DNA from: Oscillospiraceae bacterium
GTDB lineage: Bacteria; Bacillota; Clostridia; Oscillospirales; Ruminococcaceae
NCBI GenBank assembly: GCA_009781425.1
Contig: WQYC01000003.1
Location: 1-64,000 of the forward strand
Direction: 5' to 3'
Length of the DNA: 64,000 nt
The translations under genes were made by a program, and so were the position numbers. Positions within the stretch are counted from its first letter, which is position 1. Each line of letters starts with the position of its first letter. Shown here one piece after another: positions 47,796 through 55,472 of the stretch. Below the pieces are notes generated by a model. It was not told the DNA's origin. It made no database searches and was given only the letters and a program-made list of their open reading frames with translations.

Positions 47796-50248
47796 GAAAA
47801 ATTATAAAAATTATTGCGGCGGTGTTGATGATGAGTTTGCTTTTGAGTGCTTGCGGCGGAAAAACAGAAGAACCCGATGATGTAGGGAACGACGTCCCCG
47901 GCGTTCCGCAAGAAGAAACGCAACAAACAGCAGAAATCGCCCGTGAAAATTATCGCATTTCAATAGTTAATAATCAATTCGTTGTTGACGGCGATAAGCC
48001 TATTTGGATTAACGGCACGAACACGCCGTGGGACAGTTGGGACGACTTCGGCGGTAATTATAACGCGCAGTTTTGGGACGAGCACTTCGCGGCTCTGCGC
48101 GCCAACGGCGTTAACGCCTCGCGCGTTTGGATTAGCTGTCGAAACAATTTTGATGCAATCAAAATTAGCGAAAACGGCATGATTACAGGCATAACTGATA
48201 AGTTTTGGGAGGACTTGGATTCTTATTTCGAGATTGCCGAGCGCCACGGAATTTATATTATGGCAACGCTGATTTCCTTTGACCACTTCAAGGAATACCA
48301 CGGCGACTGGGCTTGGATGGGCCGTCCGCACCCGCATGAAGCGTGGCGCAAAATGATGCAATCCGAGGAAGCTATAAATTCTTTCATCGAGCATTATACT
48401 CTGCCATTTATTGAGAGATACAAGGATAATCCGTTCCTTTGGAGCATTGACCTCATGAACGAGCCGGACTGGGTGCATGAGGACAGCGAAATCGGGAAAA
48501 TGTCTTGGAATGATATTTCGCACTTCTTTGCACGGAACGCCGCCGCGATTAAAGAAAACGCGCCTGAAATTTTAGTCACAGTCGGCATGGCGTTCCCTAA
48601 GTACAACTCCGATGGCTCGGGCTATGAGGGGAACAAGGTTTCGGACGCGTTCCTGCAAAGCCTCTACAGCAACCCGAACGCCTACATTGACTTTTGGTCG
48701 CCGCACTATTACGACTGGGTTGGGCCGTGGTACGGTGTGCCGTTTACGTCGAGTCCTTACGGCGCGCGCAGTGATGGCGGTTGGGGCTTGTGCGATTCAA
48801 AGCCTGCAGTCCTCGGCGAAACCACAGCCAACGGCTCAGCAGGCTTCACGCTGATTGAGGACTACGAAAACGCTTTTAATAACGGCTGGCAGGGCGTTAT
48901 GGCGTGGACCTCAAACGGCGTTGACGGTAACGGCGGCTTCAATGAGCAAACGACTGCAACCCGCCATATGGCGGAGAAATACCCCGAATTAGTTTTCCCG
49001 CTATCTGTTGGGAACGCCGCTCCCGGCGTTCCGTCCGATAACGCGCAGCCTGTAAATATCGACGCGGGACAATTGCCATTGTCCCCTACAGATGTCGAGG
49101 GCTTAACTTCAAACGAACTCGTAGGCTTAATGGGTGCAGGTTGGAACTTAGGCAACACGCTTGATGCGCACTGGAACGCGCGTCCGTGGCGGGAAATTGA
49201 AGGTGCACACACGATTGAGACGCTTTGGGGGAATCCCGTGACGACAAAGGCGATGATTGATTTTGTGAAGGAATCGGGCTTCAACACAGTTAGAATCCCG
49301 ACGACATATTACATATTCACAGGCGACGCGCCCGATTATAAAATCGACGAGGCGTGGCTTGACAGAGTTCAAGAGATTGTTGATTACGTAATCGACAATG
49401 AAATGTTCTGCATTATAAACATTCATCACGACGATTTAATTATCGGCGGCGACTTTGAAAACGGCTGGCTTGAGCTGTATAACGGCAGGGAAAACCGCGC
49501 GTTGTCAGCTTCGGAAAAAGCCGCTAAGCATGAGCGTTTCGCCGCGCTTTGGACGCAGATTGCCGAGCGGTTCAAGGACTATCCCGAAACGTTGATTTTC
49601 GAGGGAATTAACGAGCCGCACAGCAGAAGCGTGAACGGCAGATACAACGCGGAAATTTGGGCGGAGCAGTCGCAGTTTCTGAACGAGCTTTTACAGACTT
49701 TTGTTGACACCGTGCGCGTTTCAAACCCCGACAGACACCTCATGATTACGCCTTATTACGCGGCAGTCGGCATGGACGCAGGTGACCGTGACGGCAGAAT
49801 CGCAGGCTTCGTAAACGCTGAAACAGGGCGGCTTTTCGTGAATGACGCGCGAGAAAGATTAATCGTTTCACTGCATTATTACGAGCCGTGGGGCTTCGTC
49901 ACTGCGCCTGACGATTCGCAGTGGTTCAGCGCGCATTTTGACATGGAGGTCGGCAGTGTTTCGCACAATATGAACGCGCTTGTCAGAATTATCGAAGAGA
50001 ATTTCGTTGCTAATAATATTCCCGTAATCATGGGCGAAACGGGTGCGATTGCGAGAATCATGCCCGACGGAAGCTCTAACGAAGCAGAGCGCGCGAAGTG
50101 GGCGGCGCATTATGTCGGCGCAATGAGCGAGCTCGGCGTTCCTGTTATAATTTGGGACGACGGCGGCGCGTTTGAGCTACTTGACAGAAGAGCAGTACAG
50201 TGGAAATATCCCGAGCTGGCGCGGGCTTTAGTTGAGGCGGCGAGGTAG
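47792..50248 (+). CDS. Lipoprotein with two GH5 catalytic domains (mannanase-like plus endoglucanase)
   Basis: 818 residues. A lipoprotein signal peptide ends LLLSACGG (lipid on Cys21). Domain 1 (about 53-400) resembles GH5 mannanases (ISIVNNQFVVDGDKPIWING), with acid/base E224 in DLMNEPDW and nucleophile E343 in AVLGETTANG. Domain 2 (about 438-815) is GH5_4-like (GAGWNLGNTLDAHW), with E608 in FEGINEPH and E749 in VIMGETGAI. Both pairs are intact. Anchored on the outer membrane face, it would release mannan and beta-glucan oligosaccharides for the cytoplasmic enzymes. Two GTAGGG-type units are translated, one just after the lipobox (VGNDVPGVP) and one in the linker between domains (VGNAAPGVP). 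Confidence 0.92.
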   Translation: MRKIIKIIAAVLMMSLLLSACGGKTEEPDDVGNDVPGVPQEETQQTAEIARENYRISIVNNQFVVDGDKPIWINGTNTPWDSWDDFGGNYNAQFWDEHFAALRANGVNASRVWISCRNNFDAIKISENGMITGITDKFWEDLDSYFEIAERHGIYIMATLISFDHFKEYHGDWAWMGRPHPHEAWRKMMQSEEAINSFIEHYTLPFIERYKDNPFLWSIDLMNEPDWVHEDSEIGKMSWNDISHFFARNAAAIKENAPEILVTVGMAFPKYNSDGSGYEGNKVSDAFLQSLYSNPNAYIDFWSPHYYDWVGPWYGVPFTSSPYGARSDGGWGLCDSKPAVLGETTANGSAGFTLIEDYENAFNNGWQGVMAWTSNGVDGNGGFNEQTTATRHMAEKYPELVFPLSVGNAAPGVPSDNAQPVNIDAGQLPLSPTDVEGLTSNELVGLMGAGWNLGNTLDAHWNARPWREIEGAHTIETLWGNPVTTKAMIDFVKESGFNTVRIPTTYYIFTGDAPDYKIDEAWLDRVQEIVDYVIDNEMFCIINIHHDDLIIGGDFENGWLELYNGRENRALSASEKAAKHERFAALWTQIAERFKDYPETLIFEGINEPHSRSVNGRYNAEIWAEQSQFLNELLQTFVDTVRVSNPDRHLMITPYYAAVGMDAGDRDGRIAGFVNAETGRLFVNDARERLIVSLHYYEPWGFVTAPDDSQWFSAHFDMEVGSVSHNMNALVRIIEENFVANNIPVIMGETGAIARIMPDGSSNEAERAKWAAHYVGAMSELGVPVIIWDDGGAFELLDRRAVQWKYPELARALVEAAR
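47882..47908 (+). repeat. Single 27-bp GTAGGG unit near the start of the twin-GH5 gene
   Basis: GTAGGGAACGACGTCC then CCGGCGTTCCG, nine codons, read VGNDVPGVP in the spacer after the lipid anchor. Confidence 0.8.
49007..49089. repeat. GTAGGG-type paired element in the linker of the twin-GH5 gene
   Basis: 83 bp: left unit GTTGGGAACGCCG to CGGCGTTCCG (VGNAAPGVP), about 32 bases of spacer, right unit GGGACAATTG/CATTGTCCCCTAC in opposite orientation. It codes for most of the linker joining the two catalytic domains. Confidence 0.75.
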
Positions 50249-50259
50249 TGAATATGAAG

Positions 50260-50283
50260 AAAAACCCCCGTGAGGGGGTTTTT
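50260..50283. terminator. Bidirectional terminator after the twin-GH5 gene
   Basis: AAAAACCCCC and GGGGGTTTTT form a 10-bp stem with loop GTGA. It lies between converging genes and can serve both. Confidence 0.93.
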
Positions 50284-50291
50284 GATTAAAA

Positions 50292-50978
50292 CTACTCTTG
50301 CAAGTCAGGGGCGTTAAGGTTTTTTCCGCAATCGGCACAACTTAGAGAAGTGAAATGGTTTTCAAACCTACAAAACTTACATATTTTTATGTTTTTTGAT
50401 ATTATTTTTTCCTTTTCTTTCTCTTTAGAAACAGGTAAATTTTCACCGCAACTACTGCAAAGAGTAGCATTTATGGCGTTATCATTACTGCAGAAATTAC
50501 ATTTTTTCATCTTTTTGCTGACCAGTGATTTATATTCAATATGTTGATTATTTGATATAATTAAACGTATTATTGAAAGTATCGCTTCTACTATAAAGAT
50601 GAATGTGAAAAAGGATAAAACAGAAGATAAAATTACAACTTCCCTTGTTTGTTCTGAATTGTTAAAGATAAAACGGATACTTATTATCAAAAAAGAAAAA
50701 GCAACAGCAAGGAATAAATTAAATATATAAGAGGTTTTTGTGCCGAAAAAGAAACCTTTGATAAAATCAACGATTTTATCATCAGAAATATTTTTATTTA
50801 ATTTTAGCCGCAGTCCGAAAATTATAGCACGATACCCCGACCATATAAATGCTAATACAATCGGAAAAATTATTAAATTACTGCTTAAATCCATATTTGA
50901 AAAAATATCTTGCCGAATGAAAAGATATATTGTAGCAATTAATGCATTTAATAACGCGAGAAAGTCTATTATTATCAT
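50292..50978 (-). CDS. Membrane protein with two C-terminal zinc ribbons
   Basis: 228 residues, unknown function. Four hydrophobic segments (about 4-20, 33-50, 88-105 and 118-140) are followed by two zinc ribbons: CNFCSNDNAINATLCSSCG and CKFCRFENHFTSLSCADCG. It is strongly AT-rich compared with the surrounding genes. GGAGGG precedes the start, and a consensus promoter lies about 35 bases upstream. It is transcribed alone and shares a terminator with the twin-GH5 operon. Confidence 0.8.
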   Translation of the reverse strand: MIIIDFLALLNALIATIYLFIRQDIFSNMDLSSNLIIFPIVLAFIWSGYRAIIFGLRLKLNKNISDDKIVDFIKGFFFGTKTSYIFNLFLAVAFSFLIISIRFIFNNSEQTREVVILSSVLSFFTFIFIVEAILSIIRLIISNNQHIEYKSLVSKKMKKCNFCSNDNAINATLCSSCGENLPVSKEKEKEKIISKNIKICKFCRFENHFTSLSCADCGKNLNAPDLQE

Positions 50979-51010
50979 TAGAAAAACCCTCCAAAATTGT
51001 ATTTTACCAA

Positions 51011-51039
51011 ATTATAGCATATAAAAACACAAAAGTCAA
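51011..51039 (-). promoter_or_regulatory. Sigma-A promoter for the zinc-ribbon membrane protein
   Basis: On the minus strand TTGACT, 17 bases, TATAAT. Confidence 0.85.
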
Positions 51040-51107
51040 GCATACGTCAACTATAAAATCTTATATGTCGACACAACGTAATATATAATTACATTGAGGT
51101 GATTATT

Positions 51108-51416
51108 ATGTATTACATTGAATTTGGAGAGATTTTAAGAGCGACAAGGCTTGAAAAAGGGCTTAGTCAAGCCAAATTAGCCGCATTGGTGGGTCTTACC
51201 AAGGCGGCTATAAGTAAGTACGAAACTTCTGTAAATTACCCTGCTTACAACATACTTATCCGTTTCGCGCGGGTTTTCAAAGTGTCAACGGATTATCTAC
51301 TCGGTGTAGAAAAAAGAAAAACCCTCAACATTGAGGGCTTAACTAATAAACAAATCGACTCGCTGATTGCGATTGCGAGCGAATATCAAAGGCTGAACGG
51401 GAATTTCACCGATTGA
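51108..51416 (+). CDS. XRE-family helix-turn-helix regulator
   Basis: 102 residues. The HTH (about 5-62) reads FGEILRATRLEKGLSQAKLAALVGLTKAAISKYE, followed by FKVSTDYLLGVEKR, typical of Cro/C1-type regulators. A short C-terminal helix region (EGLTNKQIDSLIAIASEYQRL) may dimerise. I use ATG 51108, preceded by GAGGTG; a GTG 9 bases upstream is part of that ribosome site. TATAAT at 51084-51089 is a possible -10. It lies directly before GH115 and is a candidate for its regulator, or for its own divergent region. Confidence 0.9.
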   Translation: MYYIEFGEILRATRLEKGLSQAKLAALVGLTKAAISKYETSVNYPAYNILIRFARVFKVSTDYLLGVEKRKTLNIEGLTNKQIDSLIAIASEYQRLNGNFTD

Positions 51417-51441
51417 CTTTTCCCCTCCGCCGTGCTATACT
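51413..51441 (+). promoter_or_regulatory. Sigma-A promoter for GH115
   Basis: TTGACT, 17 bases, TATACT. The -35 box overlaps the stop codon of the upstream regulator gene. Confidence 0.85.
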
Positions 51442-51473
51442 TAAACTTATCTTAACATAAAAAGGACAAATTC

Positions 51474-54248
51474 ATGAACAATTTCACATTTACAGTCGAA
51501 AATCAAGCCTTCGAGGGCGTAAAAAGAATCGCAGTAAAAATCGCGAAGGACTTTGAGAAGGTTGGCGGCGTTCTGCCGCAGATTACAGAAGAGTTCAAGG
51601 ACGGCACGAATTCTATAGTTTTTGCAACGCTTGGGAAGAGTGCGTTCGCTGAGAAATACGCTGATATTCCTGCGCTGACAGGGAAGCGCGAGGTTTATCA
51701 AATCAAGCGTCTTGAAGACAAAACCCTGCTCATTTGTGGCAGTGACAAGCGCGGAACTATTTACGGAATGTTTGCGCTGTCGGAATATATCGGCGTTTCA
51801 CCGCTACACTTTTGGGGCGATGCAGAGCCTGTTCCGCGCAAAAAAATCGAAATTAATTCGGACATAGAAGTAATTTCAAAGCAGCCGAGCGTGAAGTATC
51901 GCGGGTTTTTCATAAACGACGAGTGGCCCTGCTTCGGTAGCTGGACGTTCGGGAAATTCGGCGGCTTCACCGCCGAGATGTACGACCATGTTTTTGAGCT
52001 TTTACTGCGGCTGAAAGGGAATTACCTGTGGCCCGCAATGTGGACATCGTCGTTTCCGCTTGATGGGCCGGGAAGCTTAAACGAAGAGCTTGCGGATATT
52101 TACGGCGTTGTTATGGGTATGTCGCACCACGAGCCCTGCCTGCGTGCGAGCGAGGAATGGGACATCGTGCGCGGTGAAAACTCGCAGTACGGCAACGACT
52201 GGAATTATTATATCAACAAAGAAGGGCTGTTGAAATACTGGGGTGACGGGCTCGCGAGAAGCGGCAAGTACGAGAAAATAATCACAATCGGTATGCGCGG
52301 CGAACGCGACAGTTCTATGCTCGGCGAGAACGCAACGCTCAAGGATAATATTGATTTGCTGAAGGATATAATTGAAAATCAGAACAGATTAATTCGCGAA
52401 AACGTGAATGAGAATTTAGAAGAAGTTCCGCGTCTGCTCGCGCTTTACAAGGAAGTCGAGGAGTACTTCTACGGCAACGAGGACGCCGCAGGTTTAAAAG
52501 ACTGGGAGGAACTCAACAACGTAATCTGTATGCTTTGCGAGGATAATTTCGGCTTCATGAGAACCCTGCCGACTGCCGATGTGCGCAGTCGTAATGGGGG
52601 TTGGGGAATGTATTATCACTTCGATTATCACGGCGGTCCTGTTTCCTATGAGTGGATGCCGTCGACTTCCTTCGAGCGGACTTGGGAGCAGATGAGCATG
52701 GCTTACGACTACGGAATCCGCGATGTTTGGATTGTAAACGTCGGCGACTTAAAAGGCAACGAGGTTCCGCTTGCGTACTTCATGGAGCTCGCTTATGACT
52801 TCGAGAAATGGGGAACAAGCGCGCCGAATTCTATTGATGAATACACGGCTTTGTGGCTTGAAAAAACCTTCCCCTGTGTTGAATCCACAACTCGCAAGGA
52901 CATGGCGAATGTTCTTCACGGCTACATAAAAATGAACGCTCTGCGCCGCCCCGAAGCGTTAAACGCTGAGATTTATCACCCTTGCAACTACGACGAAGCA
53001 GATTGGATGTTATGCTTAACAGAGCGTATAGAAAAAGCGAACGAAAGCATTTATTCATCGCTTTCGGGTGTTGAAAAAGACGCCTATTACAGCTTAATCG
53101 GCTTACCTGTGCAGGCGAGTGTGAACCTTGTTCGTATGCATTTGTATGCAGGAAAAAATATGCACTACGCAAAGCAAGGCAAAAAAGCTGCGAATGAATT
53201 TGCCGCGCTTGTGACTGATTGCATTGAAAAAGACCGAGTTATAATGCGGGAATTTGGGAATTTCAAAAACGGCAAGTGGCGCGGAATGGAGCAGGAGCAG
53301 CACATCGGCTTCACGACCTGGAACGAGGATGGCTGCCGCTATCCGCTGCGCGTAACAGTCGAGCCGTTTCATAAGCCGCGCATGGTTGTTTCCCGCGCCG
53401 ACAGCGCGGAAATTTATCACAAAACTTATGGCGCACCCATGACAGTTAAGGTTGACGATTTTCTTTATGTGGGCAACGAAGAGGTGTTAATTGAAATTTG
53501 CAATGATGGCATCGGCGAGCTTAAATATGAAATTAAACCCGAAAAGGATTACAACTGGCTTACTGTAAACCCTCTTGATGACGGCATAATTCTGAATTGC
53601 AACCGTGAAAAATTAACCGATGAAATTCAAACTGCGCGGCTTTTAATTCGCGACGAAGAAACCACAGTAGCTGTCGAAGTTCGCGCGAAAGCCGTAAGCA
53701 CCGAGAACCTGCCGCCCATGACGTTTCTTGAAAACAACGGCGTAATAGTTATGCACGCTAATCATTTCTGCGCGAAAAATAACGTCGGCGAAGCGGGCTT
53801 CATCGAGCTCGAAAATTACGGCAGAAGCGGAACAGGCATGAAGGTTTTCCCGACGACTGCGGATTTCACCGAAGCTGACAAAAAGCCCGAGCTGACCTAC
53901 AGATTCTTAGCTCCGTCAAGCGGCGATTATATCGTTGAAGCTTGGACGACGCCGACGAATTCTGTGCAGAATAAACGTCCTCTGCGCTTCATGCTGAACG
54001 AAAAAATAATTACCGCTGTTCCCGCCGATTTCCGCGCGGGAAGCCCCGGCGAGCCAAGATGGTGCAAAGGCGTGCTTGATAATATCCGCGTTACGAAGGC
54101 AGAATTAACGCTTGAAGCGGGCGTGCGTGAAGTTAAAATCGGCGCGCTTGAAGCGGGGTTAATTCTTGAAAAGCTGTTGATTTACAAGAAAAACAACGAG
54201 CCTAAGAAGTCATACTTAGGCCCGCAGGAGAGCTTTTATGTAAAATAA
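51474..54248 (+). CDS. GH115 xylan alpha-1,2-glucuronidase, cytoplasmic
   Basis: 924 residues. GH115 enzymes remove (4-O-methyl)glucuronic acid from xylan. The N-terminal domain (LLICGSDKRGTIYGMFALSEYIGVSPLHFWGDAEPV) leads to the catalytic barrel with YRGFFINDEWPCFGSWT, LLLRLKGNYLWPAMWTSSFPLDG, GVVMGMSHHEPCLRASEEWD and TIGMRGERDSSML. C-terminal beta domains follow from about residue 600. There is no signal peptide, so it would act on imported acidic xylo-oligosaccharides. It has its own promoter and follows an XRE regulator. It ends 1 base before a palindromic unit. Confidence 0.93.
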   Translation: MNNFTFTVENQAFEGVKRIAVKIAKDFEKVGGVLPQITEEFKDGTNSIVFATLGKSAFAEKYADIPALTGKREVYQIKRLEDKTLLICGSDKRGTIYGMFALSEYIGVSPLHFWGDAEPVPRKKIEINSDIEVISKQPSVKYRGFFINDEWPCFGSWTFGKFGGFTAEMYDHVFELLLRLKGNYLWPAMWTSSFPLDGPGSLNEELADIYGVVMGMSHHEPCLRASEEWDIVRGENSQYGNDWNYYINKEGLLKYWGDGLARSGKYEKIITIGMRGERDSSMLGENATLKDNIDLLKDIIENQNRLIRENVNENLEEVPRLLALYKEVEEYFYGNEDAAGLKDWEELNNVICMLCEDNFGFMRTLPTADVRSRNGGWGMYYHFDYHGGPVSYEWMPSTSFERTWEQMSMAYDYGIRDVWIVNVGDLKGNEVPLAYFMELAYDFEKWGTSAPNSIDEYTALWLEKTFPCVESTTRKDMANVLHGYIKMNALRRPEALNAEIYHPCNYDEADWMLCLTERIEKANESIYSSLSGVEKDAYYSLIGLPVQASVNLVRMHLYAGKNMHYAKQGKKAANEFAALVTDCIEKDRVIMREFGNFKNGKWRGMEQEQHIGFTTWNEDGCRYPLRVTVEPFHKPRMVVSRADSAEIYHKTYGAPMTVKVDDFLYVGNEEVLIEICNDGIGELKYEIKPEKDYNWLTVNPLDDGIILNCNREKLTDEIQTARLLIRDEETTVAVEVRAKAVSTENLPPMTFLENNGVIVMHANHFCAKNNVGEAGFIELENYGRSGTGMKVFPTTADFTEADKKPELTYRFLAPSSGDYIVEAWTTPTNSVQNKRPLRFMLNEKIITAVPADFRAGSPGEPRWCKGVLDNIRVTKAELTLEAGVREVKIGALEAGLILEKLLIYKKNNEPKKSYLGPQESFYVK

Positions 54249-54249
54249 T

Positions 54250-54277
54250 GTAGGGGTGGATTCTATATCCGCCCTAC
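54250..54277. repeat. Symmetrical GTAGGG element between GH115 and the J-protein gene
   Basis: GTAGGGGTGGAT, short loop, ATCCGCCCTAC: 28 bp with GTAG at both ends. On the minus strand its TAG (54274-54276) is the stop codon of the J-domain gene. Confidence 0.8.
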
Positions 54278-55413
54278 ACAATTTTCAAAACCTCAAGCCA
54301 GTCAATCTGCAAATAATTGCTTAAATCTGCATCTTCTCCGAAGCCGCCGAGAAGCACGCTCCGCAGTGCGTCTATATCGTCTGCGCCGCTAATAATCCAG
54401 TTTGCAACGGGGCGGCTAAAACGAAGCACTATTGTCGCAGATAAATACTCGGCAGGAATTTCTTTCATTATATCGCTCATGTATTCGCTGTAAATCTGCG
54501 GTACGAGCGATATATTATTTTCGTCAACAGCCTGCATAAGAATCATTTTCCGCGCACCTGTACGTAAATGCTCGAGTATTTTTTCTTCTGTGAGCTTGAA
54601 AATATTTTCGATGTTCAAGCTTGTAACTTCTATAGTTACCTCCGCACTGCTGAAGCCGTGCCGCACAGTTGAAAGCACCTTGAATCGCAATTCGTTCGGC
54701 GTGCTTGAAAACAAGATTTCACCGAAAGGAACGCCGCCCCGTTCAAAGGCGTAAACTCGCGAAATGCGTGATATTAATCTCGTGATTTGCGTGTGATTAT
54801 CGTACTGCGAGCTTCTCGCGAGGCTCATTGCGCGCTCAAAATCTTCTTCCTTTATACTGTCGAAAAACATTTTTGTCACTTCGGCGGGCGTCCCTCTGCC
54901 GTAAATTCTGTCAAGAAAATTCGCGACATAATTCGCGTTGGTAATATACCCGACAGCGAAGAAAAGCAGTAAAACAGGGAGCGTCAGCCGAATCGCCCAC
55001 ACAAGCGTCATGATTCTGCGCGCCTTTTCCGAGCTTGTTGTTTTAGGCTTGAATATATTCAAATCGAACGGGAATTTAAACTTTGATTTTTTACTTGCGT
55101 TGTCGTAATATTTTTGCCAAGGCGATTTATACTCTTCGGAACCGCGCGGATTATAATCGCCGAATTCATTGGAGTAGTCGGCGTTTTTCTGCGCTCTCTC
55201 CTCGAGCCACAGTGAATAATCGTATTCCTCGCGCAGTGCGTCGTTACTTAGAACGCGGTAAGCCGCGTTGATTTGCTGCATTTTCTCGTGCGCATAATCA
55301 ACGCACCCCTCGGAAACGTCGGGGTGATATTTTTTCGCCATGTTTTTGTAGGCGTTTTTTATTTCGTCGTCGGAGGCATCGCGGGAAATCCCGAAAAATT
55401 CATAATGATTCAT
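54274..55413 (-). CDS. J-domain membrane protein
   Basis: 379 residues. An N-terminal J domain (1-70: MNHYEFFGISRDASDDEIKN, KKYHPDVSEG with HPD) is followed by a linker and one membrane helix (about 135-160, LTLPVLLLFFAVGYI). A soluble domain of unknown type (about 170-379) follows. It would recruit DnaK to a membrane site. No ribosome site precedes the ATG: the seven bases before it follow directly on the T-run of a hairpin made by a GTAGGG unit. The stop codon also lies in such a unit, so the gene is bracketed by two elements. Confidence 0.82.
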   Translation of the reverse strand: MNHYEFFGISRDASDDEIKNAYKNMAKKYHPDVSEGCVDYAHEKMQQINAAYRVLSNDALREEYDYSLWLEERAQKNADYSNEFGDYNPRGSEEYKSPWQKYYDNASKKSKFKFPFDLNIFKPKTTSSEKARRIMTLVWAIRLTLPVLLLFFAVGYITNANYVANFLDRIYGRGTPAEVTKMFFDSIKEEDFERAMSLARSSQYDNHTQITRLISRISRVYAFERGGVPFGEILFSSTPNELRFKVLSTVRHGFSSAEVTIEVTSLNIENIFKLTEEKILEHLRTGARKMILMQAVDENNISLVPQIYSEYMSDIMKEIPAEYLSATIVLRFSRPVANWIISGADDIDALRSVLLGGFGEDADLSNYLQIDWLEVLKIV

Positions 55414-55419
55414 AGTAGT

Positions 55420-55454
55420 AAAAAAAGCGGTCGGGCGTGGAAGCCCGACCCTAC
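55420..55454 (-). terminator. GTAGGG unit acting as terminator after the hydrogenase-MCP gene
   Basis: On the minus strand GTAG is followed by GGTCGGGC, loop TTCCAC, GCCCGACC, GC and seven T. This is a complete intrinsic terminator built from a repeat unit, 18 bases after the stop of the gene at 55473. Confidence 0.88.
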
Positions 55455-55472
55455 GTTTCTTTTAAGTTTAGA

